Positions 1 through 7,690 of a DNA stretch of 34,297 nucleotides are shown in pieces; positions within the stretch are counted from its first letter, which is position 1, and every line of letters starts with the position of its first letter. Below the pieces are notes generated by a model. That model was not told the origin of the DNA. It saw only the letters and a program-made list of their open reading frames with translations, and ran no database searches. Source of the DNA: Dawidia cretensis (GTDB lineage: Bacteria > Bacteroidota > Bacteroidia > Cytophagales > Cyclobacteriaceae); contig NZ_JAHESE010000049.1 in assembly GCF_018598175.1 (NCBI RefSeq), positions 1 through 34,297 on the forward strand, read 5' to 3'. A program made the position numbers and the translations under genes.

Positions 1-74
1 AGGTTAACGCTTCCCACTATCAAGGTGCGTTCGGGACTTACACCCTAGAGTTCGCGCCCATGCCGGGCGCACAC
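1..74 (-). mobile_element. 5' end of a group II intron, probably class IIC (partial)
   Basis: Read on the minus strand from position 74, the sequence begins GUGUG, the canonical group II intron 5' end. A GCGCCC-GGCAU-GGGCGC hairpin follows (70-54), then UAGGGUGUAAGUCCCGAAC, then AGCGUUAACC. From memory this matches the start of domain I of the crystallised Oceanobacillus iheyensis group IIC intron. The intron starts one base after a perfect terminator hairpin, which is the known target preference of class IIC introns. Only about 74 bases lie in the window, so the rest of domain I, any reverse transcriptase and the 3' end are off the left edge. The class assignment is an inference. Confidence 0.75.
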
Positions 75-75
75 A

Positions 76-112
76 AAGAAGGGTGCCTCTTGTGAGGCAC
101 CCTTCTTGTTTT
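76..112 (-). terminator. Rho-independent terminator hairpin downstream of ald
   Basis: A perfect 14-bp stem (76-89 with 94-107, arms AAGAAGGGTGCCTC) closes a 4-base loop. It lies about 20 bases past the ald stop codon. On the plus strand it is followed by GTTTT, so it could act in both directions. On the minus strand, the direction of ald, only a single U follows before the group II intron begins, so the original U-tract has probably been displaced by the insertion. Confidence 0.85.
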
Positions 113-128
113 ATAGACGTGCGGTGAC

Positions 129-1352
129 TTAAAACCTCGCTGCCATCAGCAGCTCGATGTTCTTATACTTCAACCCGAACTTACGCGCTACGTTTTCATT
201 GGTCAAGCCACCTTTATAGGTGTATACGCCTTTCATAAACCATTTATGCGAAAAGATCATGGCTTCTACACCGCCCTCTTCCGCCGCCCGCAAAATGGTT
301 GGCGTAAAGATATTGCTCAGCGCGTTGGTCGCCGTGTGGGCTACCCGCGAGGCCACGTTTGGAACGCAGTAGTGGATGACGTCGTGCTTGCGGAATACCG
401 GCTTGCTCAGCGTGGTGATCTCGGACGTCTCTATGCAACCGCCCTGATCGATACTCAGATCGATAATAAGCGAATCGGGTTTCATGCGGCTTACCATCTC
501 TTCCGTTATGACCTGACGCGCACGACCTTTCTCAGCCCGCAGCGCGCCAATCACTACGTCGGCTGTCTTCAGGGCATCGCCTAACGTATACGTATCAATG
601 GTAGAAGTATATACTTGCTGGCCCAACAGGTGCTTGATGCGCCGCAGCTTGTAGAGATGGTTGTCGTAGATCTGTACTTCCGCGCCGAGTCCCAGGGCCG
701 CCCGTGCGGCATACTCGGCCACCGTGCCCGCACCGATGATCACTACCTTTGTCGGCGGCACGCCGGTAATGCCCCCGAGGATAATGCCTTTACCGTTGTT
801 ATTGGTACTGAGGTATTCGGAGGCAATCAACAGCACGGTGCTCCCCGCAATCTCGCTCATCGCGCGAATGATGGGCATGCCTCCTACTTTGTCTTCAATG
901 AATTCGTACGCCAGCGCCGTTACTTTCTTTTTCAGCAGACCTTGCAGGCTTTCCGCCCGCAGGTGTCCGAGCTGCAAGGCCGAGATCAGGGTCTGGCCCG
1001 CGTGCATCAGCTCGATCTCTTCCTGTGTGGGCGGCTCGATCTTGAGAATGACGTCGGCCTGGTATACTTCCTGCGGCGAGTAGACGATCTTCGCCCCGGC
1101 GTCACTATACTGTTTGTCGGTAAACTTCGAGCCGAGACCGGCCTTGGTCTCTACCCATACATCGTGCCCGTTGTTGACCAACAATGCCACGGCATCGGGG
1201 GTTAGGCTAATGCGGTTCTCTTGTAAGGATATCTCTTTGGGCAGGCCAATAAAAAAAGCGTGTCTGCGCTTCCGAACTTCCAGCGTCTGCTCCTGCGGAA
1301 CCAGGCTACTCTTGGCAAGCGCCTCAAAGCCCGTTTTTTTCTTCTCGGTCAT
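129..1352 (-). CDS. ald: Alanine dehydrogenase (AlaDH/PNT family)
   Basis: NAD-dependent alanine dehydrogenase of 407 residues, interconverting L-alanine and pyruvate plus ammonia in the cytoplasm. The AlaDH/PNT N-terminal domain starts near residue 33 with GLPKE and ENRISLTP (Arg47) and VILKIEPP (Lys104, the position of the substrate-binding Lys). The Rossmann domain shows VVIIGAGTVAEYAARAA (203-219), followed later by SIDQGG and VPNVASRVAHTATNALS. An N-terminal extension of about 32 residues, beyond the usual 370-residue enzymes, is visible; I know of no function for it. It is the last gene of porX-tsaE-ald; its start overlaps the end of tsaE by 29 bases, which suggests translational coupling. 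A transhydrogenase-alpha-like role is less likely because the protein is complete and has no membrane partner. Confidence 0.88.
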   Translation of the reverse strand: MTEKKKTGFEALAKSSLVPQEQTLEVRKRRHAFFIGLPKEISLQENRISLTPDAVALLVNNGHDVWVETKAGLGSKFTDKQYSDAGAKIVYSPQEVYQADVILKIEPPTQEEIELMHAGQTLISALQLGHLRAESLQGLLKKKVTALAYEFIEDKVGGMPIIRAMSEIAGSTVLLIASEYLSTNNNGKGIILGGITGVPPTKVVIIGAGTVAEYAARAALGLGAEVQIYDNHLYKLRRIKHLLGQQVYTSTIDTYTLGDALKTADVVIGALRAEKGRARQVITEEMVSRMKPDSLIIDLSIDQGGCIETSEITTLSKPVFRKHDVIHYCVPNVASRVAHTATNALSNIFTPTILRAAEEGGVEAMIFSHKWFMKGVYTYKGGLTNENVARKFGLKYKNIELLMAARF

Positions 1353-1785
1353 GTATAGAAATCGCTATAGTACGTTGTGTTTCGTTATCGATAGAGAGGG
1401 TTACGGAGGCAACCTTTACGGGTATCAGGCCGGGAATCTTCTCGGGCCACTCCACCAAACAGGGATAGCCCGAGTAAAAGTATTCTTCCGCGCCAATATC
1501 AAAAGCTTCTGCTTCACTTCGAATTCTGTAAAAATCAAAATGAAAGACCTTCTCCACTCCCACCGCGGCATATTCGTTGACGATCGAAAAGCTCGGACTG
1601 CTCATCGCATCCGCTACTCCCAACGCCCGGCATACCTCTTTAATAAGGGTTGTCTTACCAGCCCCCATTTCGCCATAAAACAGCCAAACCGGTACCTGCT
1701 CCATATGTCGGGCGATCTCTGCTCCCACGTCTTTTAATGCTTCCCGGTCTACCTGGCGGTAAACCTTACCCCCTCCGGTCATCAC
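1324..1785 (-). CDS. tsaE: tRNA threonylcarbamoyladenosine biosynthesis ATPase TsaE
   Basis: A 153-residue P-loop ATPase needed for t6A modification of ANN-decoding tRNAs. It acts with TsaB and TsaD to complete the threonylcarbamoyl transfer cycle. Walker A is GEMGAGKTT (38-46, Lys44), followed by SSPSFSIVNEY and HFDFYRI, both hallmarks of the family. The length is normal. Its start overlaps the porX stop by 4 bases and its end overlaps ald by 29 bases, so the three genes are probably one transcript. A second Met follows directly; the first is used here because it forms the ATGA-type overlap with porX. Confidence 0.92.
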   Translation of the reverse strand: MMTGGGKVYRQVDREALKDVGAEIARHMEQVPVWLFYGEMGAGKTTLIKEVCRALGVADAMSSPSFSIVNEYAAVGVEKVFHFDFYRIRSEAEAFDIGAEEYFYSGYPCLVEWPEKIPGLIPVKVASVTLSIDNETQRTIAISIHDREEKNGL

Positions 1786-3338
1786 ACATTCTTCGAAGTT
1801 AAGAAAATTACAGGAATGATCATCTCTTCCAGGCTTATCCCCCCGTGCTGGAAGGTGTCTTTATAGAAATTAACGTAATAATTATAGTTGTTGGGGTATG
1901 CAAAGAACTGGTCCTCCGTAGCAAAGACATACGATGTAGAAACATTCAATTTCGGGAGGAACAGCTTGTCCGGCTTGGTGACGTGCATCACCTTGTCGCC
2001 GTCAAAACCCAGGTTTTTACCTTGCTTATAGCGCAAATTCGTGTTCACCGTGCGGTCGCCAATGATCTTAAACGGCCGCTTCACGCGGATCGTGCCGTGG
2101 TCGGTCGTAATGACCACCTTCACATCGCGCTCGGAGATCTTCTTGAGAATGTCGAGCAGCGGCGAATGTAACAACCACGACTTGGTGATAGAACGGTACG
2201 CCGACTCGTCGGGCGCCAGCTCGCGGATCATGGCCATGTCCGTGCGTGCGTGCGAAAGCATATCCACAAAGTTGTACACAATCACGTTCAGATCGTTCTG
2301 GAAGAGATTGTTTACGGTATCGGCCAGGCTGCGGCCCTCCTCCATGTTTTTGATCTTGTGGTAAGACGTCTTGATATTCAGGTTGTTCCGGCGCAATTGC
2401 TTGATCAGGAACTCCTGCTCGAAATTATTCTTACCCTCCTCTTCGTCGTCGCCTACCCACAGGTCCGGATTGGTCTTGGCCATCTCCGACGGCATCTGGC
2501 CTGAAAAGATGGCATTTCGCGCATACCCGGTAGTCGTAGGCAGGATCGAATAATAATTTTCTTCCTTTTCGATATTAAAGTACTCGGCAATGACCGGCTC
2601 GATCACTTTCCATTGGTCTATGCGCAAGTTGTCGATCAACACCATAAACACGGGCTTGCTGCCCAATTCGGGGAATACCTTGCGCTTCATAAGCTGGTGC
2701 GACATCACCGGCTTGTCCGCTTTCGTGTCGTTCAGCCACGATTCATAATTGCGGATGATAAACCGGGCAAAATTGGCGTTGGCCTCGGTCTTCTGCATGT
2801 CCAGCACGTCACCCATTTCCTGGTTGTCGGGCTGGTCCATCTGCAGCTCCCAGTGCACCAGCTTTTTATAGATGTCTGCCCACTGCTCGTGGTTCATGTC
2901 ATCCATAAAGGCCATGCTGATCTTGCGGAATTCCTGCTGATAGTTCAGGTTGGTCTTCTCGATCACCAGGCGCTTGTTGTCCAGAATTTTCTTCACCGAC
3001 AGCAGTATCTGGCTGGGATTCAGGGGTTTTATCAGATAATCGGCAATCTTGGAGCCGATCGCTTCTTCCATGATATGCTCCTCCTCGTTCTTGGTGATCA
3101 TCACCACAGGCAGGTTGGGCTTATTGGTTTTTATCTGGGCAAGGGCTTCCAGGCCCGACATGCCGGGCATGTGTTCGTCCAGGAACACCACGTCAAAATG
3201 CTTCTCATCACACTTCTCTACGGCGTCGGTAGCGTTGTTGACCGGGGTTATGTCGTAGCCACGCTGTTCTAAAAAAAGGATATGCGGTTTCAACAAGTCT
3301 ATCTCATCGTCCGCCCACAAAATGCTGTATCTTTGCAT
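1782..3338 (-). CDS. porX: PorX: response regulator with PglZ/alkaline-phosphatase-like output domain
   Basis: A 518-residue response regulator of the PorX family. The N-terminal receiver domain (about 1-125) has the acidic pair Asp10/Asp11, phospho-acceptor Asp54 (VVFLDEHMPG), Thr82 and Lys104. A helical linker follows (about 125-205). The C-terminal PglZ domain (about 210-518) has PVFMVLIDNLRIDQW and ITTDHGT, consistent with the metal-binding residues of alkaline-phosphatase-fold enzymes. In Porphyromonas and Flavobacterium, PorX with the kinase PorY controls expression of the type IX secretion system. The output domain there hydrolyses oligonucleotide or phosphodiester substrates. No porY is in this window, as is usual. 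It is first in the operon with tsaE and ald. Confidence 0.93.
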   Translation of the reverse strand: MQRYSILWADDEIDLLKPHILFLEQRGYDITPVNNATDAVEKCDEKHFDVVFLDEHMPGMSGLEALAQIKTNKPNLPVVMITKNEEEHIMEEAIGSKIADYLIKPLNPSQILLSVKKILDNKRLVIEKTNLNYQQEFRKISMAFMDDMNHEQWADIYKKLVHWELQMDQPDNQEMGDVLDMQKTEANANFARFIIRNYESWLNDTKADKPVMSHQLMKRKVFPELGSKPVFMVLIDNLRIDQWKVIEPVIAEYFNIEKEENYYSILPTTTGYARNAIFSGQMPSEMAKTNPDLWVGDDEEEGKNNFEQEFLIKQLRRNNLNIKTSYHKIKNMEEGRSLADTVNNLFQNDLNVIVYNFVDMLSHARTDMAMIRELAPDESAYRSITKSWLLHSPLLDILKKISERDVKVVITTDHGTIRVKRPFKIIGDRTVNTNLRYKQGKNLGFDGDKVMHVTKPDKLFLPKLNVSTSYVFATEDQFFAYPNNYNYYVNFYKDTFQHGGISLEEMIIPVIFLTSKNV

Positions 3339-3366
3339 GGCATATTTTTTTTCAATTTAACATTTA

Positions 3367-3388
3367 CTTTGAAGTTCGGGTTTCAAAG
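3367..3388. promoter_or_regulatory. Inverted repeat in the porX / small-gene divergent region
   Basis: CTTTGAA (3367-3373) and TTCAAAG (3382-3388) form a 7-bp inverted repeat with an 8-base spacer, in the 121-base region between the divergent porX and the 80-codon gene at 3460. On the minus strand a GAACTTTG run, one mismatch from TAnnTTTG, lies at its left end and could be the porX -7 element. An operator is possible but unproven. Confidence 0.3.
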
Positions 3389-3459
3389 TTCTAGGTTTAT
3401 CGTTAAAACGGAAACAATCGGGCCTGGAACCCTTATACTGTAAACATCAGCAATACCCC

Positions 3460-3702
3460 ATGCGTGTAGTAGGCGAAATTCCACACCCTGATTGCAAAAT
3501 CACCCTCTTTTCCTGGAATAACCGGTATCTGATCAAGTTTGAATGCGGCCTTTTGGAGCAAACGTTCAAGGTGGCCGAATATGACGTCTTACAAGAGTCA
3601 GACCTGTATACCCTGGTGGATGAGTCCTTTATACAAGAAACATTGGCCCGCTTTGACGCCATGAATACGAGTTTCCGCACGCGGCTGCAGGTTATCAGCT
3701 AA
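3460..3702 (+). CDS. Small conserved-type hypothetical protein (80 aa)
   Basis: An 80-residue soluble protein with no signal peptide or membrane segment. It has mixed beta-then-alpha character: strands around ITLFSWNNRYLIKFECG and LLEQTFKVAEYDV, then a helix ending in TRLQVIS. I do not recognise a family or catalytic motif. The start is the only Met giving this compact product; the gene is divergent from porX and precedes the acyltransferase by 59 bases on the same strand. Composition and codon use resemble the neighbours, so I consider it a real gene rather than a chance ORF. Confidence 0.65.
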   Translation: MRVVGEIPHPDCKITLFSWNNRYLIKFECGLLEQTFKVAEYDVLQESDLYTLVDESFIQETLARFDAMNTSFRTRLQVIS

Positions 3703-3761
3703 AACCATCCCCTCCCCCCGGGTACCTACAACTCGAACTTTTCACTTATTTTGCACCCCCG

Positions 3762-5456
3762 ATGGAAGTCGTAGAAAAGAAAAATAAGAATAAGAAATAC
3801 AAGCCCATCCTGGAGGATATACCCGATTGGCCGGTGTACCAGCTGAGCAAGAACCGCAAGGAATTTATCGAAAGCGTAGCCCAAAAGTCGCTCGCCCAGA
3901 TCAAGGAATTGCGTCCTACTACCAAACAGCTGCTCGACGAGCTCCAGACTACCGTATACCGTGAGCAGCAGCGCATGAAGCGCAACCGCTGGCGCGTAGA
4001 CCCCGTAGATGAGCCCGCCTTCTGGGCAGCTATTAAAGACGAGCTCGTGGGCCTCGACGTCAAACCGTCCGAAGAAGCGCAACCCAAGGCGGAAGAGCTG
4101 ATGCGCCGCATTGTGATGCGCTATGCCAACGAAATTGCCGGCAACTTCAAAGCCAGCTCGTATAAAGTCACCCGCGAGATCGTCAAGTTCTGGTTCGCAC
4201 GCCTGTTGAACGGCGCCCGTGTCAAAAAATTCGGCGCCTTCTTCCGCAACCGCTACACGCTGCGCGACAAGATCCACATTGTCGGCAAAGCCAAACACCT
4301 GCGCAACCTGGCCTCCAAAGGCACGGTCATTATGGTGCCCACGCACTTCAGCAACCTGGACTCTATCCTTATCGGCTGGGTGATCCACTCGCTCGGTCTG
4401 CCCGCCTTCATCTATGGCGCCGGACTGAACCTGTTTAACATCAAGATCTTTGCATACTTCATGAACAGCCTGGGGGCATACAAGGTAGACCGGCGGAAAA
4501 AGAACCTGCCCTACCTGGAAACGCTCAAGCTATACTCCACGCTCGCCATCCAGAAAGGCGCGCACAGCATCTTCTTCCCGGGCGGCACACGCTCGCGGTC
4601 AGGCATGCTTGAAAAACAGCTCAAGCTGGGTTTGCTAAGCTCTACCATCGAGGCGCAACGCATGCTATACATGGATACGCCTCCGGGCGAAGAAGTTCGC
4701 AAGATCTTTATCGTACCCGTCACGCTGAACTACCACTTCGTACTCGAAGCGCCAGACCTGGTGGACGATTACCTGTCGGTAAAAGGCCAGGAGCGGTATC
4801 TGCCCGAGCAAGACAAGTATGGCAGCTGGCAACTGCTGCAGTTCCTCTTCAAGTTCTTCACCAAAGGCTCTAACATTTCCGTTTCCATTGGCCGCGGCGT
4901 CGACATCATTGGCAACTACGTGGATGACAACGGCAACAGTCTCGACGCGCAGGGCCGCGTGATCGACACGCGCGACTACTTTGTCAGCGACAACCGGATC
5001 ACGATCGACAAACAACGCGAAGACGAATATACCCGCATGCTCAGTCAAAAGATCGTGTCGGAGTATCATCGCATCAACCGCGTGTTTGCCAGCCACCTGG
5101 TGGCGTTCGTAGCCTTTGAGATGTGGCAGAAGATGCATGCCAAGCTTGACTTGTTCGGCTTGCTGCGTTTGCCGGAAGAAGACCAGGTTATATCGTACGA
5201 AGAATTCCGCGAGGCGTGTAAGCGCGTGCGCAAACAGATTTATGTCCTGAAGGCGGAAGGCAAAGTATACCATGCCACGCACCTGAAAGGCAACATCGAC
5301 CTGGTAATTCGTCACGGCCTCGATAATGTCGGCATCTTCCATTTGAAGCGGCCGCTATTGCTTAACAAAGAAGGCAACGTCATTACCAAAGACTTTAACA
5401 CACTTTATTATTATCACAACCGGCTTGTTGGCTATGACCTCGAAAAGTTTATCTGA
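3762..5456 (+). CDS. Glycerol-phosphate/lysophosphatidate-type acyltransferase (LPLAT family)
   Basis: A 564-residue acyltransferase, probably acting on glycerol 3-phosphate or a related acyl acceptor in phospholipid synthesis at the inner face of the membrane. The catalytic HX4D motif is HFSNLD (His195, Asp200). The substrate-binding motif FFPGGTRSRSG spans 271-281. The long N-terminal helical region (1-170) and C-terminal region (about 390-564) make it more like PlsB-type glycerol-3-phosphate acyltransferases than the 250-residue PlsC. The start gives a basic N-terminus (VEKKNKNKKYK). TATTTTGC, resembling a -7 element, lies about 8 bases upstream. Its end overlaps the start of gpsA by 23 bases, so substrate supply and use are coupled. 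Whether it is the sole G3P acyltransferase cannot be told here. Confidence 0.82.
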   Translation: MEVVEKKNKNKKYKPILEDIPDWPVYQLSKNRKEFIESVAQKSLAQIKELRPTTKQLLDELQTTVYREQQRMKRNRWRVDPVDEPAFWAAIKDELVGLDVKPSEEAQPKAEELMRRIVMRYANEIAGNFKASSYKVTREIVKFWFARLLNGARVKKFGAFFRNRYTLRDKIHIVGKAKHLRNLASKGTVIMVPTHFSNLDSILIGWVIHSLGLPAFIYGAGLNLFNIKIFAYFMNSLGAYKVDRRKKNLPYLETLKLYSTLAIQKGAHSIFFPGGTRSRSGMLEKQLKLGLLSSTIEAQRMLYMDTPPGEEVRKIFIVPVTLNYHFVLEAPDLVDDYLSVKGQERYLPEQDKYGSWQLLQFLFKFFTKGSNISVSIGRGVDIIGNYVDDNGNSLDAQGRVIDTRDYFVSDNRITIDKQREDEYTRMLSQKIVSEYHRINRVFASHLVAFVAFEMWQKMHAKLDLFGLLRLPEEDQVISYEEFREACKRVRKQIYVLKAEGKVYHATHLKGNIDLVIRHGLDNVGIFHLKRPLLLNKEGNVITKDFNTLYYYHNRLVGYDLEKFI

Positions 5457-6492
5457 CGATAAACCGGTGGGCGTTATTGGCGCCGGCAACTTTGGTAGTG
5501 TGGTCGCCAACCTGTTGGCACAACACCGCCAGGTGCTGCTCTATGCCCGCGACCCAAAGGCTGTGGAGCACATCAACACCTATCGCGAAAACCGCGGGCA
5601 CACCATGCTCGCCAACGTGCGTGCTACCAGCGACCTGACGGAAATTGCCAACATGTGCGATGTGATCTTCCCCATCGTACCGTCGCAGCACTTCCGCTCG
5701 GTTATACGCCAGCTGTCGCCGCACCTGCACCCGTACCACATCCTGATCCACGGCACCAAAGGCTTCGACCTGACGCTGCCCGAAGGCCAGACCATTGAGA
5801 ATACCACCAAGCTCAACCGCAGCCACGTGAAGACTATGAGCGAAGTGATCATGGAAGAAAGCGTAGCCGTGCGGGTCGGCTGCCTGGCGGGGCCCAATCT
5901 CTCAAAAGAATTGGCGGCGGGCCATCCGGCGGCAACGGTTATTGCCAGCCACTTTAACGAGGTGATCTCACTGGGCAAGCGTATGCTGCGCAACGAGCAG
6001 TTCCAGGTATATGGCAACAACGACACGGTGGGTGTAGAGCTCGCCGGCGTATTAAAAAATATTATCGCCATTGCCGCCGGTGCCCTCAGTGGCCTGGGCT
6101 ATGGCGAGAATGCCAAGGGTTTGCTCATCAGCCGCGGTATGGTCGAGATGATCTACCTGGGCCGTGCCCTGGGCGGCAACACCAAGGCCTTCCTGGGCGT
6201 AGCCGGCGTAGGCGACCTGGTCACCACCTGCAACAGCTCCCTGAGCCGTAACTTTACCATCGGGTCGCGCCTGGCCAAGGGGGAAACGTTGCAAGAGATC
6301 CTGGCCACGACCGACGAAGTGGCCGAGGGTATCAATACCATCCGCATCGTGAAGAAATGCGCCGACTACTACAAAGTACGGGCCCCCATCACCAACACAC
6401 TGTACCAGGTGCTGTTTGAAGACCTGACCGTACACCAGGCCCTGCGTTATCTCATGCGCTACCCGCTGAACGTCGACATCGACTTCATCTGA
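5434..6492 (+). CDS. gpsA: NAD(P)H-dependent glycerol-3-phosphate dehydrogenase
   Basis: A 352-residue GpsA that reduces dihydroxyacetone phosphate to sn-glycerol 3-phosphate, the backbone for phospholipids. The N-terminal Rossmann motif is GVIGAGNFGSVVA (13-25). Family signatures are IHGTKGF, AGPNLSKELAAGHPAA, GVELAGVLKNIIAIAAG, GVAGVGDLVTTCNSSLSRN and TDEVAEGINT. An in-frame TTG lies 9 bases further upstream at 5425; I chose the ATG at 5434 because it begins MTSKSLSDDKP and is the standard codon. Both starts lie inside the end of the upstream acyltransferase gene, implying coupled translation. Confidence 0.93.
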   Translation: MTSKSLSDDKPVGVIGAGNFGSVVANLLAQHRQVLLYARDPKAVEHINTYRENRGHTMLANVRATSDLTEIANMCDVIFPIVPSQHFRSVIRQLSPHLHPYHILIHGTKGFDLTLPEGQTIENTTKLNRSHVKTMSEVIMEESVAVRVGCLAGPNLSKELAAGHPAATVIASHFNEVISLGKRMLRNEQFQVYGNNDTVGVELAGVLKNIIAIAAGALSGLGYGENAKGLLISRGMVEMIYLGRALGGNTKAFLGVAGVGDLVTTCNSSLSRNFTIGSRLAKGETLQEILATTDEVAEGINTIRIVKKCADYYKVRAPITNTLYQVLFEDLTVHQALRYLMRYPLNVDIDFI

Positions 6493-6549
6493 TTGGGGGA
6501 TTTGCGCAAATAAGGCCCGTTTGGCATTGATATGAGGATATTTTGAAGT

Positions 6550-6586
6550 AGAATTATAATAGCCCTTATAGAGCTATTACAATTCT
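6550..6586 (+). terminator. Stem-loop after gpsA, possible terminator
   Basis: AGAATTATAATAGC (6550-6563) pairs with GCTATTACAATTCT (6573-6586) over 14 bp with one mismatch and a 9-base loop. It is AT-rich and followed by ATTTC rather than a real U-tract. It could end the gpsA transcript or protect its 3' end, but the terminator call is weak. Confidence 0.4.
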
Positions 6587-6622
6587 ATTTCAATGCTATA
6601 TCAATACTATGTCGATACTATT
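6579..6622. repeat. Short 11-bp tandem repeats (3-4 imperfect copies)
   Basis: Three adjacent 11-base units, TCAATGCTATA, TCAATACTATG and TCGATACTATT (6590-6622), follow each other without gaps. A degenerate fourth unit, ACAATTCTATT (6579-6589), overlaps the right arm of the preceding hairpin. An 11-base period is close to one helical turn. No gene spans them. Confidence 0.55.
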
Positions 6623-7097
6623 ATATATCCGAAGTATCCCACCCGTCGCTGTGGGATTTTGGGCACGGTGGCGCCCAAAATGTGTCGCTAAATCGGAGAC
6701 TTTCTTACACCTTACTTTTCCGGTCCGCGGGCAAACCACCGGGTCGGAAACGCGGATCATTTATCCGGGTTTGTGTAATACCAGAAGAAACAATCACGCT
6801 TTTTAGCGCGATATTCGTCAATAACCCGATGAACATTTCAGATCTTTAGCACCGCATCTCCCCCCGTTAAACGTCATTACGACACCCTTACTGTCATTCG
6901 CCGGCAAAACGAACGTGTTAGGCGACGACACAGGCAGAAGTGCGACTTTCCTACTCACCAAATCCTTCATTTTCGGCGACTAAACTTACATCTGCATGTT
7001 GCCTTTGTAGAGTTGTTATACCACCCGAAGAAATGCTGTTAATCTTGTATGAAGAAGTGAGTGAACCCCAAAACCTATACTTTATCTAACTACTACC
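6623..7097. other. Gene-poor stretch with two abutting hairpins
   Basis: No credible gene is visible here; a 65-codon open frame from 6609 to 6806 crosses the repeats and hairpins and has no protein-like character. Two hairpins adjoin each other: ATCCCAC/GTGGGAT (6636-6642 with 6651-6657) and ATTTTGGGC/GCCCAAAAT (6656-6664 with 6673-6681), with perfect 7- and 9-bp arms. A further TCCGCG/CGCGGA pair occurs near 6724 and 6752. A small RNA or a structured leader is possible. A TAATCTTG, resembling a -7 element, at 7040-7047 could serve the gene at 7098, although I see no matching -33 element. Confidence 0.4.
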
Positions 7098-7607
7098 ATG
7101 AAAAAAACGGTTGAGTTTTTACGATCCGAGGCCTTCGTGTTTTTGACCCTGTTGGCGGTCATTACATCGCAGGTAGTGCACACGATGCACCTCTTTGAAA
7201 CTGTGAGAGTGTTTGATCTGAGCTTCGAAGTGAATGGCGAAAGAATTACGGCCCCCAACTGGGCGCACGCTTTCGTTTTCGCGATTGCCATCGAGTCGGC
7301 GATCCTGATGTTTATCCTGAACGGAAAACGTCTTCCGTCGAAGATTTATGCAATCGGATCGTTGTTAACCAACCTGTTGTATTATAAAGCCTGGCAACTG
7401 CCGCTCTCAGGCATGGCTGCCAGCGTACTGATCAGCTCCATGCTGGCCGGTTCCATCTGGTTCTTCTCTGACCTGTTTGCCGAGAAAGTTGACGCCCCAC
7501 GAATGAAGGCCAAGACTTCTGACGAGGAGGACAACCTGAAAGATCTCTTGGCCGAGGAAACCCGCAAGATTACCTTTAAGACTACTATGCCGGCAAACGC
7601 CCGGTAA
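7098..7607 (+). CDS. Hypothetical inner-membrane protein, four predicted TM segments
   Basis: A 169-residue membrane protein I cannot assign to a family. Hydrophobic segments lie at about 12-30, 56-76, 82-99 and 104-127. They are followed by a soluble, charged C-terminal tail of about 40 residues rich in Asp, Glu and Lys (TSDEEDNLKDLLAEETRK). A His-containing stretch (VVHTMHLFE) ends the first segment. The gene stands alone, has a clear terminator downstream, and is preceded by an unusually long non-coding region, so it may be individually regulated. No transporter or enzyme motif is visible. Confidence 0.75.
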   Translation: MKKTVEFLRSEAFVFLTLLAVITSQVVHTMHLFETVRVFDLSFEVNGERITAPNWAHAFVFAIAIESAILMFILNGKRLPSKIYAIGSLLTNLLYYKAWQLPLSGMAASVLISSMLAGSIWFFSDLFAEKVDAPRMKAKTSDEEDNLKDLLAEETRKITFKTTMPANAR

Positions 7608-7641
7608 CTTAGATATTAGGATTAGGAATAGGTTAATGATT

Positions 7642-7690
7642 ATATGCAGATGGTGTGCCGCAAAGGCGTCACCGTCTGCATATTCTTGTT
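7642..7690 (+). terminator. Bidirectional terminator between the membrane protein and Nudix genes
   Basis: ATATGCAGATGGTG (7642-7655) pairs with CACCGTCTGCATAT (7670-7683) over 14 bp with one G-U. An inner GCC/GGC pair and then TTCTTGTTTT follow. It lies between two convergent genes and can serve the plus-strand gene; A-rich sequence on the other side is limited. Confidence 0.75.

Noticed and set aside
3328-3335. TATCTTTG, a perfect -7 match on the plus strand
   Set aside because: It is the complement of porX codons 2-5 and no TTTG lies at the right distance; probably coincidence, although it could in principle serve the gene at 3460.
3726-4388. 220-codon minus-strand frame opposite the acyltransferase
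   Set aside because: Antisense shadow of a gene with intact catalytic motifs on the plus strand.
6609-6806. 65-codon open frame after gpsA
   Set aside because: It crosses the tandem repeats and both hairpins, has no protein-like pattern and no start signal.
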